Source: Cyprinodon diabolis
Lineage: Eukaryota; Chordata; Actinopteri; Cyprinodontiformes; Cyprinodontidae
Direction of reading: 5' to 3'
Assembly (NCBI GenBank): GCA_030533445.1
Contig: CM060062.1
Location: forward strand, 15,456,164 to 15,520,163
DNA: 64,000 bases
A program made the position numbers and the translations under genes. Of the stretch, positions 1-51,310 are shown one piece after another. The notes under the pieces were generated by a model, which was not told where the DNA came from, did no database searches, and saw only the letters and a list, made by a program, of their open reading frames with translations. How positions within the stretch are numbered: position 1 is the first letter of the stretch; each line of letters starts with the position of its first letter.

Positions 1-329
1 GACATGGAGAGGTTGTGCTCAACTTAGCATTCTTTGCTGCATACCCATGTCCCACACATGCTAACTCAATCTCTTTTGTCAGTGTGAGTGTGTTTGTGTA
101 GAGTATGTGTGCCATTTGGACTCTGTTCCTCTGTTTCTTACTGCAATGTGAAAGGATTATAGTGTATTGCCATAATAGAGGTTGGCATTGACACACCCTG
201 GCATGAGCATCAATCAGATTCAGACTAAATATACCTCAGCATTTGTGTATCTGTGTATGTGTACACAAGGGCATCCTTGGCAAAAGCAGTTTCTGAACCG
301 TGTTTCTTTCTCCCCGTCTCTATTTTTAG

Positions 330-618
330 GTCCCTGTGTCCAGGCGGAATGTTTTTGTCCTGTCTTGGATGTGAGAGGTGATCTGAGTTGTCCTTCATAA
401 GAGCAGCAGCGGATATATCAAGAAAAGAAGGAAGAGGTTTGGAAGCTGCAAACAAGAAGCAAAGACTGGTTCTTTTCAAACTGAGAACTACAGAGTTTTT
501 TTTTTAAGCAAAAAAGAACTGGATGAAAACCAGATAAATAAATCGTCCTTCAGTGCAAATATTGAGCAGTCAAACCACTAAAACCAAATTTAAAGAGGTT
601 GGTTTAAAGGGTTTGAAA
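330..618 (+). other. sema3b: Probable 5' UTR part of first coding exon of sema3b
   Basis: A pyrimidine-rich tract ending in AG at 328-329 looks like a splice acceptor, so the first coding exon may run from 330 to 784 with about 289 nt of 5' UTR. An upstream non-coding exon and the promoter would then lie outside the window. Bases 1-329 hold no recognisable gene. Confidence 0.4.
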
Positions 619-28248
<27,630 letters not shown>

Positions 28249-28807
28249 TGACGAAAAGAGACAGATAAAAGCGTGAAGGAGGAGAATGAAAAATAGTAAA
28301 TCAGACACCAGATACTCATGGAGGTGTTCACTCATGCAAATACACACCTAAAGACATGCACACACACGCACACACAACACCTCCTGTATTGTGTTTATTT
28401 ATCTATGGATGCCACCACTATATGGTACACCATTCCCATGATTCCTCCTCCTCGTGACCAGCTCCCTGCATGTGCTGCCTTACTGCCCATACTGATTCTG
28501 CACGATCCCTTTACACTGCTTCACTAGGATAGTCAATTGTACTAGAAAATACTCGAATGGAAACACAGCGTTATGAGGCAATAAACAGACACAAGTCTAA
28601 AGCTTTTCCTACAAGCCATCTAAACCACTTTAATGGTTTGTAGATCATTGCTCTCTGGACAACACCACTCATTAACAGTCCCAAAGGTTTGGATAAACTC
28701 TCCTCAAGGAATAATATTTCCTTAAGTGACTTAAATGTGGACAGAATGATAACGGTGACAACTGGAACACGATGCAAAAGTGTAGTCTTCAACTGAGAAA
28801 CAATAAA
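28249..28807 (+). other. sema3b: sema3b 3' UTR (proximal)
   Basis: Follows the stop codon and contains a CA/CG repeat at about 28355-28380. Two AATAAA signals at 28580-28585 and 28802-28807 are candidate polyadenylation sites. Confidence 0.6.
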
Positions 28808-31800
28808 TGTGTTTAAATGTGCATGCATGTTTCATTAACATTTGTAGCAACCTGAGTATTCGATGAACATCTATGGCCCCCTATCCAGGATCGTTACTCG
28901 TCCTTGGTGTAAATCACACAATGGACCCATAAAGATATGCCAGCACCTGTAGAGCACATCATTTGTTGTGAAAGTGTTGTTGGGTTTGGTTGGTTTTTAT
29001 TTTTTTTGGAGCTGCTTTCATTGGCACATTGAAGTGCGTCGGCATATTCGACTGACTCAAACAAGTGATGCACTTCTCAGGTTTTTCTGGTTGATTACTG
29101 ATTTGTAAAGCTTTGAACTGCAAGAATTTTTGCCAATGCCTATTTTTGTTCAAAGTTGTGTTTAGATTACAAAACCAAGAACAATTTACCCAGAACCTAT
29201 TATTTGAAAACATATTTTTACTACAATCTTCATTTCAGCTTTATTTACGAAATTCTACAATTGAACTTAAGGGGTATCAGTGAAGGTTTTCCTCAGTGGC
29301 TGTGGGAGATACCTGTTTCCAACAGAATTAAAAGCTCGATTTTTAGCAATACAAATTTAACAAGTGGGTCAGTCACAGGGGCAACATTTTATAACCTTTA
29401 TGCAGGCAATATAAAGTACATCATACAAGGCATAGATGTTTTACACTTTAAAATGATATACAGAAAATAAATACAGCCAGCTGTGATTACCACCTGGTGT
29501 TTTCGAAAACCCAAGAGTCTAGGCATTTTTTTTTTTATCCACAAATATTTAATGAAAAATAGCAGAGACCTGCCCATCAGAGACCAGACATGTCCTGAAG
29601 ATAGGAATCCATGGTAGTTATAGTTAACTTTATCTATTCCACTGAGAATTAATAGTAAAAAAAAGAAAAATACTGCCTCAAATGGATTTCCATCCCCCAC
29701 CCCCAAAATCACTTGGTGGTTGTACAATACAGTGATGATCATTTGTGGTTAAAGTTAACAGGATATATAAGACATGTATCATTTTAACTAGGAATAGTTT
29801 ACAGTTATAATAATTTACATTGTAATGCTTAATAAGGTGAACGTTCAAAAATATCAGTCACTTAGAAAAACTGAGTACTCCCCTTCCACTAAACTCAATA
29901 TAAAATCACTGCCTCCTCATCAGGGTCTATTTCTATGATACTTTCTACCCTGGTAAAAATGGGAGTAATAATGGCCCCAGAAAACAATAGTTCTTTTTAA
30001 AGCTTCCTATAGTGGAAGCAATCCTAAAGAACTATAATAACCAATATTTAAATATTGTTATTTTAAACCTTCTGCAAACAGCAGCTTAATTAAATCATGC
30101 TGTGTGAGAGAGTGGTCACTGTACAATGGGGTTGTAAGGTTTTCTTTTAGAGGGACCCGAAATGAATACACTGATGACATTTTAAACTATTTTAAGAACC
30201 TTAGGAACAAACTCACAATTAGCATTTCACTAAAAGTTATCAGAAGCAATTTCCCAACAGACAACATGCATGTTGAGTCTTTTAAAAATATATATTTATT
30301 AGCGTTTGATACTTTTTGTGGTTCCCTTTCAGTTTTCAACACTAAGAAAAGTTGGTTGTTCTTCATTTAGTGTCAGCTTCTACATTAAAGACTGATTTAG
30401 TATTGTGCATTCAATGAGAGAAATTTTTTTTTTTACACCAACTGATTAATAAAGTTGGGCTGGTCAAGCAGAAAATATGAGTAGAGATCACCAGATGATT
30501 CCTTTGTGCATCTCTGCTTAAAATATTTACTACAATCAGTGCATTTCATCCTAGTTAGGAGCAATTCATAACCGGCCTCTGGTTGGTATATTTCATTGAA
30601 ACCACTCGAAAAAAGGAGGGACAAAATGTCACATTGCATTGAAATACAACAGCGCTAAGATGTTTTCAGAAAACAATCAAAGCAGGAAGAAACAGTCAAA
30701 TATATAAATGAATAATAATATAATAATTTGAAAATGCAATATGGAGTCAAATAAGGGTACATAGCTTGAAGTGGCATTACAGAGTATGCAAAGACATTTC
30801 AGAAATAATCTACAACAACAATTACATTTACTTTACAACCCTACATTGTTAGTGATACATAGACCTGCAGGCAATATTGACCATGAGGTTTATTGGTTAG
30901 CACATTGAACTTCCCACATTGCATTGTGTAGCAAAAGAGAGAGAAAAATCTTACACTGTTTGTAATAACTATTTATGTAGAGTTTCAGTCAATTAGATCA
31001 TTAATTGCAGCTTAATTAAGGATCTCAACTCTAGTTAAAGGACAGTTAGGACTTTAAGATCTTCCTTTTTGATGTCTTAGTCTCTAGATGTTTCATTTGT
31101 ATAGAGAGCCAACATGTGTTGGTTGTTCATGCTAACATGGTGTGTGTAGCCTGTCCCCTTGTGTTCTTTGCCTGAACAGGCTCAGATGATGAGCTTTTCT
31201 GTGGTACTTTGGTATATCATAATCTGTATGTAAGAAAGAAACTGGTGGGTCTTTTTAGATTAAATTGTGCTTTTATGTTTTACAGTTATGAAATCTTTTA
31301 TGTATCATCTGTTTTGTTTTGTGCTGCTACCACCAAATAACATGATTCTAATGAAATTATTTTAACTTTGTACATTCATCCCCAGCAAGGCAGCACAACC
31401 TGGGTCTATTGTGGGGATTGTAGATGTATTATATCAATGTCATTGTTATTTATATGCCCTTTTTTTAGATGTGTAATTAACTCTTCCAATTAAAATGAAT
31501 GACAATGTCTATACCTAGGGACACTCAGCATTTTGACACCATTTGGTAGGGGTCAAGACTAACTTTGAATGGCTAAAAAAAGCAGACTTTAATCGATTAA
31601 GAATGTGGCTGATCGGTGCATTACATAAATCTAAAGTGCATCTTTGAGGTCCGTGGAGCCAGTTCAGCTAAATACTTACACCAATACTAAAGCAGCAGTG
31701 GTGTCAAACATGCGTGAGTATCCCTTTTCAGCCAGCTGTTGTTTTGTGTTTGAACTTGCATGACTAATGTTCGTAGCTGATGCATTTGACAATGACATGG

Positions 31801-33071
31801 TGGCAAGAGAGACAGAGAGGTAAAGAAAGCACAGTTTTATTCCTACGTATTTATATGGAAAGATAAGCTGAGATGTTTTGAATTCTTTTGTTTTCCTTAT
31901 ACTTGTAGATTTACTTTTTTTAGTGGTCATGTTCTTCTGGCATTGACTTGTTTTTGGCATTTTCTGGTACCTTACAGCCAATGGGAAATATTTTTTTCCT
32001 GGAGACACTATCCAGCTAAAGTCCTTTGTTGTTCTGAAAGCCCTCTCTTCTAAAACTTCCTTATATATCCCATTCTATGTGATGCAGCGATTTCCAAAAG
32101 CTCACAACGAGAAGCTTTTGTGTTTGTATGACTGACTGTGTGTGTCTGTGCGCGAGAGTAAAATGTTCACTTGAACTCGATTTGCATCTTCTGTCTGACT
32201 GTTTTTGTGGACAACAGAGCTCTATATAATGGCAAAGGTACAGTGGTGTGTGTAGGGAGGTCTGTAGTCTGAAAGTCTGAGGTGAAAGGCCAAAGTTGAT
32301 GTGGTGTACTGTAATATTCCCGGGTCTTTGTGAAATGTCATGTCAGATTTTTTGATTAATACAAAAAAAATATGCAGTTACTTTAAGATTTTCTTGACTT
32401 TTTTTAAACACCATACTTAATTAAATGTTCATGCAATACACTTAAACTGTGTTTGTTTTTGTTTTTTGTTAAATGAAAAGGGTTTTTTACTATAGCCAGC
32501 ATTAAGTCATTGTGTACAACTGGAAGTTACATCGCTTTGTTTGCACATACTTTCTTTTCTCTGTTTCTACCCGATAATTATTTTTGAGGCCTATCCCTGT
32601 GCTGACAATAAATGAGAGTCAGGACACCACATATAAAGGAGGCACAGGTGTAAATTTAACAAAAACGCTGAAACTTGCCTACACGCGCTTCCTTGTAAGG
32701 TCAGGCTTCAGCCTAATAGCACAGGTCAACACTCTGACCTGAACAAATCATCATATAAGTCTCTACATTTAAAGCTCTAAATCAAATGATGCCCACACCT
32801 TCCAGTCAAACTGCAAACCTCCTACACCTCTTCACCACCTTTATTCATCTTTTCTCCCTATTGCTTCCCTCATTTTTCAGCCTTCATTCCACCAGCAGGA
32901 TGAGAACCTGGGGGCGTAAGAGCCCCCTAACCCAGATCTACCCGTTCACGCACATCTACTATATTCAACACTAACACCTTGTGCAGGGTCTCAGCTTCAC
33001 AGACTTTCTTCATGTCAATAAAACTTTCTGACCTTTTTTTTTCTTTTCTCCAGGTTGAAAAATGTAATGTA
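28808..33071. other. Intergenic or distal 3' UTR, no gene recognised
   Basis: AT-rich, only short unconvincing open frames. A CT-rich block at 32780-33000 is followed by AATAAA (33019-33024) and T-rich sequence, which could be an old retrotransposed or transcript end. Longer use of the sema3b 3' UTR cannot be excluded. Confidence 0.5.
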
Positions 33072-34178
33072 ACTCACCACTCACTTTATTAGATAGGCCC
33101 CTTTTGCCCTTAGAACTGTCTTAATCCATCTTGGCATGGTACTGGAAATTTTCCTCAAAGAGATTGGTTGTTATTGACATGACAGCTGCACCCAGATGCT
33201 GCATACTTGTTGGCTGCACATTGATTATGCAAATCTCACCACATCCCATGGGTGCCCCACATGATTGCGATCTAGTGAATGTGGAGGCCATTTCAGTGCA
33301 GTGCATTCATTGTTTTACTTATGAAACCACTCGGAGATGATTCACGCTTTATGACTAGGAGGGCTATCATGCTGGAAGTCAGCCTCAGAAGAAGGGTACA
33401 CTGTGGTTATAAAGGGAGGGACCTGGTCCGCAACTATATTCAGGTACTCTGTGGAGTTGACACAATGGTCTATTGGTACTAAGGGGCCCCAAGTCTGACA
33501 ATAAAATATCCCCCACACCATTACGACACTACCGGTCTGAACTGTTTTTTACAAAACAGGATGCATTGACGCCAAATTCTGACCTTACAATCCGCATGTT
33601 GCAGCAGAAATTGAGAATCATCAGACCAGGCAACGTTTTTGCAATATTGTCCAATTTTGGTGAGTGTGTGCCAGTTGCAGCCTCTGCATCCTGTTTGTAG
33701 CTGACAAAAGTGAAAATCTGTGTGTTATTCTGCTGCTGCAGCCCATTCACCTCAAAATTTGATATGTTGGGAATTCAGAGATGCTCCTCTGCATACCCTT
33801 GGTTATAAAGAGCGGTTACACTCAGTCTGGGCATTAACAAGGTATTTATGCCCACAGAACTGCAGCTCACTGGATATCTTCTTTTTTGGACCATTCTATT
33901 TAAATTCTAGAAATGTTTGTTTCTTAAACAGTGTTTAAAAATCCCAACAGATGAGCAGCTTCTGAAATAATCCAACCAGCCTGTATGAAATAGACAAACA
34001 TACACATTTAAAGTCACTTAAAACACCTCATTCTGTTGCTCGATTTGAACTACACTAGATCATCTTGATCGTGTTTACATGCATGAATGCACTGGGTTTC
34101 TGCCATGTGATTGGCTGATTAGAAAATTGCATTAACAACTGGTTGGGTAGGTGTACCTAATAAAGTGGCAGGTGAGTG
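33072..34178 (-). mobile_element. Decayed Tc1-like element (transposase antisense)
   Basis: Both ends carry related inverted repeats. The left begins actcaccactcactttatt and the right, reverse-complemented, begins cactcacctgccacttta; each is flanked by TA (33070-33071, 34179-34180). The interior on the minus strand matches the layout of a fish Tc1-like transposase (for example ATGCGGATTGTAAGG, and GATCGCAATCATGTGGGGC toward the end) but has many stops. It is an old copy, about 1.1 kb. Confidence 0.75.
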
Positions 34179-34373
34179 TAACATACCATAACATACAAAT
34201 ATAAAAGGAAGTATGAGTACCTAAAATCTACATACTTGAAAGCATCTAAAAACCACCTCAGAAACTCTGCATGGGTTCCAATCCAATTGCTGCTAATCAC
34301 TGTCTGATCAAGTCATGCTTTTCAACAGATTAGAATACCATCAATTTAACCTGTCTCAAAAAACTCAACTGGG

Positions 34374-35340
34374 TGCATTTCCTGGGCTTCAGTTCAGCTT
34401 TCAACACCATCATTCCACAGCATCTGATAGGTAAACTGGAACAGCTGGGCTTCAATATACACCTTTGCAATTGGCTGCTAGGCTTTGTCACAAACAGACC
34501 TCAGTCAGCCAGGGTTGGACAGAACACCTCTGATGTCATCTCCCTAAGCACAGGCTCCCCTCAGGGCTGCATCCTGAGCCCCCTGCTGTTCACTCTGATA
34601 ACACACTACTGCGTCCCAATCTCATTGTGAAGTTTGCAGACGACACCACTGTGGTGGGCCTGATCAGAGACGACAACAAGCAGGAATACAGAAAGAGGGT
34701 GGAGCAGCTGGTGGACTGGAGCAGAGATAACAGCCTTGATCCTGAACATGGAGAATACGAGGGAGATCATTTTCGACTTCAGGAAGAACAGCATAACATC
34801 CTTCCACTACTCATTAATGGCTCAGCTGCAGAAGTGGTCAGTAGCACCAAATTCCTGGGTGTGCACATAACAGACATCATCACCTAGACTGTAAACACCA
34901 CCTCGCTGGTCAAAAGGGCACAGAAGGGCTTGTACTTCCTACGGAGGATGAGGAGACCCCACCTGCCCCCACACATCCTCATGAACTTCTACAGAAGCAC
35001 CATAGGGAGCGTTCTGTCCAGCTGTCTCACTATTTGGTGTGGAGGCTGCAGCGACTCAGACTGGAAGAAAGTGAGAATAGTGGTTAGAACAGCAGTGAAG
35101 ATCATTGGGGCTCCTCTTCCCTCCTTTAAGACATCTCATCCCAGGGCTGCGTGTCCTGAGCCTGTAACATGATCAGTGACCCCTCACGCCCCCACCATGG
35201 ACTGGTCTCCCTGCTGTCCTCTGCTAAGAGGCTTCACAGCACCCGCTGCAGGTCCAGCAGATTCTGCAATACCTCCTGCTGGACTGTTTCATGTGATCAT
35301 TGCTGCACTTCATGGAATGGAAATATTCCTTCCACTGCTA
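34374..35340 (+). mobile_element. 5'-truncated non-LTR retrotransposon (LINE) reverse transcriptase
   Basis: Frames at 34373-34630, 34627-34887 and 34930-35172 together read as a reverse transcriptase of the CR1/L2-like group. Visible are [28 protein letters not shown], the catalytic KFADDTTV (about 34628-34651), TKFLGVHI and TSLVKRAQKGLYFLRRM. A frameshift and small deletion just before FADD and a stop near 34886 break it. The endonuclease end is missing. Inserted next to the 3' end of the minus-strand ciliary gene. Confidence 0.85.
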
Positions 35341-35420
35341 TATGGATATATATGGATATGCAGGACAAACATTTGGTGTGTTTGTAGAAAGATAAGCTTG
35401 TTTTTGAACAGTGAGTTATT

Positions 35421-46010
<10,590 letters not shown>

Positions 46011-47738
46011 CTGTTACTTCAAGAGAAACCTTCAAGAACATTTACATAATTGTCTAGCAATCATTTAATGTCCCTAAAAACACTAAAAGTCTGGTCTAAA
46101 AGGAATCGACATAAGTGATGATAAAAGGCTTATGCAAAAAATATGAAAAAAAGAACAGAAACTGAATGTGCCATTGAGTGGGTGAGTTATGTGTGATCTA
46201 CACAGATCCCTATTTGAACAGGGATATGATATGTGCTCCTGGCAGCTATGAGGCGAGGGGATGGCATAAAATACAGAGGAAGAAGTTTATTATATATTAA
46301 AAAAACAATATTACTAACCCTAAAATTTATAATGCACTTTAAACGTTGCAAAGTACTGAAAAAAAGTACAAAATAAGATTGAAATAATATACATTTAACT
46401 GAAATATCAAATATAACTCCTAAAAAGTGATTGACATTGATCTGCAGTTACTGTCAGATTTACAGAGAAATTAGGCTCTACACAGGCTCTAAACATGCAA
46501 CAATAGGTAAATTAAGTCATGTTTATTGTTATTTGAACACACATTATTTCAAAGTAAGTAAGAAGTATTACCTACCTCCTTATATCGTGTCTTTATTAAA
46601 AGAAATACTGCTGATCTGCAAAGGTAGTGTGAGCTTTGGAAGGTAAACAAGTATCACTATGGTAACTGCAGTTGAAATTCAAATTTTCCTACATGCATTT
46701 TATTTTTTGAAAACAATCACATACATATGAAATATTTCCACTGTCACTGAGTACAACAGCTGGGAATAGGTTGTTCAGCAGCTGTGCTGAGCTGTTAGTC
46801 ATGATTGTTTAACACTAACAATGTGTTTATAGTTAACAGAACAGACAATAAGACCAGTGCTGGGTTCGGCTATGGCTGTAGAAAATAAGTAAGTGTATAA
46901 ATGACCACAGACCACAAAAGATGTTTAAACAGGCGGCTTATTATTTGTTGAAAAGACAAGAAGGAACAATATTCCAAACAGTAGACGTACAATGACACAA
47001 AATTCAATCCAAAATAGTTTCCCTATTGCTTTCAGAATATATTTTTAATCCCTGTTTGATATTTAAACCTAATATTAGGCATTAAATGATACTGTTTATT
47101 TAAACCTAGGTTATAGTTCTATTTAAGATCAAGTTGATACTATTAATCTATTTAATTTATAGTCTGTTTGGTTTTAATGTCTCAAATGTGTTTTAATCAT
47201 TCATAGTTTTTTTTTAGGAAGTTAAGGGGTTTTAATTTTCTCTTTTAACCATTTATTGTTTGTATTATAACCCAACAGACAATTTTACATTCCACACACT
47301 AGCAATGGATACTAAAAGTGGTTGAAGAAGAAAAAAAAAGCAATAATCCTGAAGGGTTAACCCCGTTTCTCTGAACCCATTGCTTTTTTAGCAGGAAAAC
47401 ATGGGCAGGTCATACCAGTTATAATGATTGCCAATGTCCAGCAGAGGGTGTAGCTCATGCTCACCAGCTAGTTTCTCACTAGGAATTTCTGGGTCCAATC
47501 TCTAGCTGAACCTTAAAGAAAAATTTTATTAACCACCAAGCATCAAATAAGTTCTTTTAACTTTGCTTTGTACTAGATAAAGTGATATACTTGCCGATTT
47601 AGCTGACAAACATTGTGTGTGTGGGGGAGGACATGCTTCACCCACACCAATTTCACTGCTGTTGTAAATATAAAACAACATAAATGCACTACTTTAGCTT
47701 TGCATTTAAATAAAATAAAATTGTCTTGCAATAACGTC

Positions 47739-47825
47739 CATCCATCCATCCATCCATCCATCCATTTTTTGTCATGCTTATCCCAAGCGGGGTTGTGAGG
47801 GGTGCTGGTGCCTATCTCCAGCTGA
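47739..47825 (+). repeat. (CCAT)7 with a common fish repeat flank
   Basis: About seven CCAT units, then gtcatgcttatcccaagcgg and ggggtgctggtgcctatctc, a phrase typical of an interspersed repeat that starts at CCAT arrays in many teleosts. Confidence 0.6.
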
Positions 47826-48484
47826 AGGCCTGATTCTTTGGCCGATAAGGTCATAGCTATTTTGCCTGCAGATTTTTACATTTTAAGTTAATTTAGGCAT
47901 AGATAAACTGTTTCAGTGGAGTGATTCTATCGCTCTGCATCAGCAGTGCTGTTTCTGTCACTCTGCCAGCTCCCAGATCAGCTTCTCTGATTGGCTGATG
48001 TTGCGTGTTGAGCAGCAAAAGTTCAATTTATCCAACTCCAGCAGCTGCTGCTTGAGCAGCGTGTTCTGCACCTCTGATGCACATTTGCATGAAAAATAGC
48101 TGCTTCTGCCTCTATCGTGTGCAGTCTGAACGTAGCATAATGTGGTTCTGTTTTGGTGTTGTAGTTTTCAAAGCAGGTATTTAACTTATTCTATGCAGGA
48201 AGACGAATTACACTTTAAATGTGAGAGGAAAGACATCTGAAGTCTTCATTTTCAACACTTGTTAGGTGTGAAAATCCACACATCCAGAGAACTGCAGTGC
48301 TAGGATTCAAGTGGAATGGCAATAGGAACATCGATTAATATGCTAACCCTCAACAAGACACAAAAGAAGGAGATGACAGAAACTTGGTTATCAGAACAGT
48401 ACGTAGTCTCTGCCCATACTTTGACGTATTGATAAATGTACATTTGCGCTCAACTTTGTGGGTTTTTTTTCTATTTCTTTCTCA

Positions 48485-48640
48485 CAGGTAATTCTGGTGG
48501 CCAATTCCACTCAACCGATCGAGGCAGATGGCCGCCCGCACTGAGTCTGGTTCTGCTGGAGGTTTCCTCTCCACTGTCGCCTTGTGCTTGCTCAGTATGG
48601 GGGATTATCTCAAAGTCAAACAATCCACTGATTTCCTTTG
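48485..48640 (+). mobile_element. Interspersed repeat copy A
   Basis: Shares a block (actgagt..g..tctgctggaggtttc, then cactgtcgcc..tgcttgctcagtatg) with the copy at 51060-51310 and with a repeat common in teleost genomes. Probably a retroelement tail; class not determined. Confidence 0.55.
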
Positions 48641-51059
48641 TGTGAAATATTTTTAAAAATAAATTCTGTTAGAATAAAAACAAACTGAGGGTTTACTTCT
48701 GTCTTGCACAACCTTTATGCATTGTGTTCAATTCATAAACCTTGGTTTAACTTGGTTTCATGGAGTATTTGAAACACTCCATAAGTGAATGACAATAGCT
48801 TCATCTGATGATCTAGAGTGAACTTAATAATGGTATTATTTGCATCTTTGTGAGGTTGTAGTCAATCTAACCTCTATTATGAAATTATTTTAACTTAGAT
48901 ACAGTAAAACAGTAAAACAAATAGGTGATCTTACTCTTTTCTTTTATTCATGTTTTAAACCACCACCCCTTAAGCATTTGTTCTCACCCAACTGACTTTC
49001 TCTCCTTCGTGTTCGTCATTGTCTGTTCATTTGTAGAAGTAGCTGGTAAGAGTGGTTTTACCCTGAAGAATAGCATAGAGTTTAGTGTTTGCTCAGTATA
49101 AGTAGGTTTACATATCAAGAAAAAAATATATAAAAGAACAGTTGAAAGGGAGTAAAAGGGTTTATTTAGAATCTCTTTGGAATAAGGGAAAAATAACTAG
49201 CCACACACACTAAAACATTTGGTTGTTCTCTCTAAATATCTCCTGCAAATATGTATATATAAATATACATTTTTTTGAGAACACATTATTCTGGAGGAAA
49301 AAAATTGAATGGAAATCCAAGTGAATGCAGTCAGATCCTGGGAAGTCTTTGTGAAAGAATACAAGGACAGAACACGAGAAAAAAAACATTGACAGCTCAA
49401 CAATGGTTAACAGCAAACCACAGGCACAGAGAACAAATAAAAAAAAACATCCTAGTGGATAAAATCCAGTTGTTCACACAGGAACAGAATCAGCAAGAGA
49501 TCTAGCAGCAGTTTAAACCTTTTCAGTTATTTTTTGCTAAAAATGATGTAAAAGGAAGGAATCAAAGAACTGTAAAAAACTAAAATTGGAAGAAGCAACA
49601 GATACAAGTGGAGGGCCAGGAGCATTCATGGCAATGAGTCAGATAAGGAGAGGAAGGTACCTCCCTGAAAATATAAGTGACATAATCTGTTCTGTAACAT
49701 ATTGAAAGGAAATTAATTATAAAGGTGAAAAGGTTCTCACTGAAAAATGTTGAGTGAAATTATCTACCTAAACGCTGGATTATGAGATAAGACACCATGT
49801 TCAAAACAGTAGATACAGAATTTAATAGCTTCATCTGCTGGATAGCTATGACATGTTGTGTGCGCCACAGTGAACTTAATTGGAGACAACCTGGACACCA
49901 TTTCTGAAAAAAAAGAAAATCATAGAAAATCTAAACTGGATTACATGTTGATCAGCCCAAAATCTTCTAGGAGTATGTACCATACTAGATTATTTAATTT
50001 ATGATCTACATCTACTGTATGTAGACTATAAATCAACAGCTTCCCCATTGCTGCTTTTCTCTTCTTGTGTTTTTACAAGCTCTGACCACATGGGGGCAGC
50101 AAAGGATTTCCATAAAGATTTCCATAAAGAAAATTTGAATGTTCTGTTATGTGAACAAACCTCTTTCAAGTTTGTGGATAACCTAGAATGATTTCTACTC
50201 ATGTGTTGTTGTTGTTTTTTTATACAAACAATCCCCTCCTGCTCCATTTCTCACACTTGCTCTTAACTGATGCATTATAGATGCTATAATAGATTTTTAT
50301 GCAGACACGTTGACATATGAAACAAACACAAATGTACATAAGGTTAAAAAGTGTACCTTGTACCTAAAAGTGAAGCATGAAGCATGGTATGATTCATACC
50401 ATCGTTCTATCATCAGCTGCCTTCAAGTTCTTGCGACTTGAACACACATTTACATGGGAAAAGACACACTACAGGAAGCAATGCTGTCGTACTTATGAAT
50501 AGTCACATATGTTAAAGTATTCACCTAAATACCCCCCCCCCCCCCCCTTCTTCCTTCTTCTACACACACACAAACACAGCTTTGTTTTCATGATATATGG
50601 GGACATTTCATTGAATTGCATTTGTTTTATATGGCCTAACCCAGACCCTTACCCTAACTCTAACTATTACCAAGATGTACCTAATCCTAACCTAAACTGA
50701 ATTCACACCTTAGTCCTAAACCTAATCCCAACTCAAAGAACAGAACTTTACCATATAGGGACCAGTTGAATGTCCCCATATGTACCTGTAAGTCCTCGCA
50801 TGTAGGATATTTTACAAAATACTTCCTCATATTGTAGGTCAAAACAAGACCACATACACCCATACACACACGCACACACACACACAGACAATATGCCATC
50901 ACCAGTCATAGGAAATTAAGTCAAAGTCATAGGAAATTAAGTTGCGTCTTCAGTCCTCGGACCTGGCGCTGAATATTTCCTCTGTGTTTTCGAAGGCCTT
51001 GAGAATTCTGTGTAAATTAAGTTTGCAAAGGTCTGTGAATTTGTAATTGAGCTGATTTT

Positions 51060-51310
51060 TACTGGTCACAACTTGGTCCCAGTCTGGGTGCCTGTCCTTT
51101 TAAAACACTCAAACAACCTGTCTACTTTTAAGTCTAGGCTTAAAACTTTATTTTGTGAAAAGGCTTATAAATAGAGTGACTCAGTTTATCTCGTTTTTAA
51201 ATTGGCTCAGGTTTTCTTGGCTGTGGATATTACAGATGGCAGGGGCCAGCACTGAGTGTTATTCTGCTGGAGGTTTCTTCCTGTTGAAGGAAGGTTTTCC
51301 TTTCTACTGT
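51060..51310 (+). mobile_element. Interspersed repeat copy B
   Basis: Same family as 48485-48640: cactgagtg then attctgctggaggtttcttc. The longer upstream part includes tctacttttaagtctaggct and aaaactttattttg. Decayed. Confidence 0.55.

Noticed and set aside
29398..29742. 114-codon minus-strand hydrophobic frame
   Set aside because: Produced by T-rich runs; no recognisable protein.
31676..32008. 110-codon minus-strand frame
   Set aside because: No domain, biased AT-rich codons and no splice context; chance frame.
47396..47480. Minus-strand frames MSYTLCWTLAIIITG and HELHPLLDIGNHYNW near a splice-like site
   Set aside because: Short and unsupported, with no family recognised and a stop in the joined frame.
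50635..50735. Interstitial telomere-like CCTAA repeats
   Set aside because: Highly irregular and not hexamer-phased; fits a worn interspersed repeat better.
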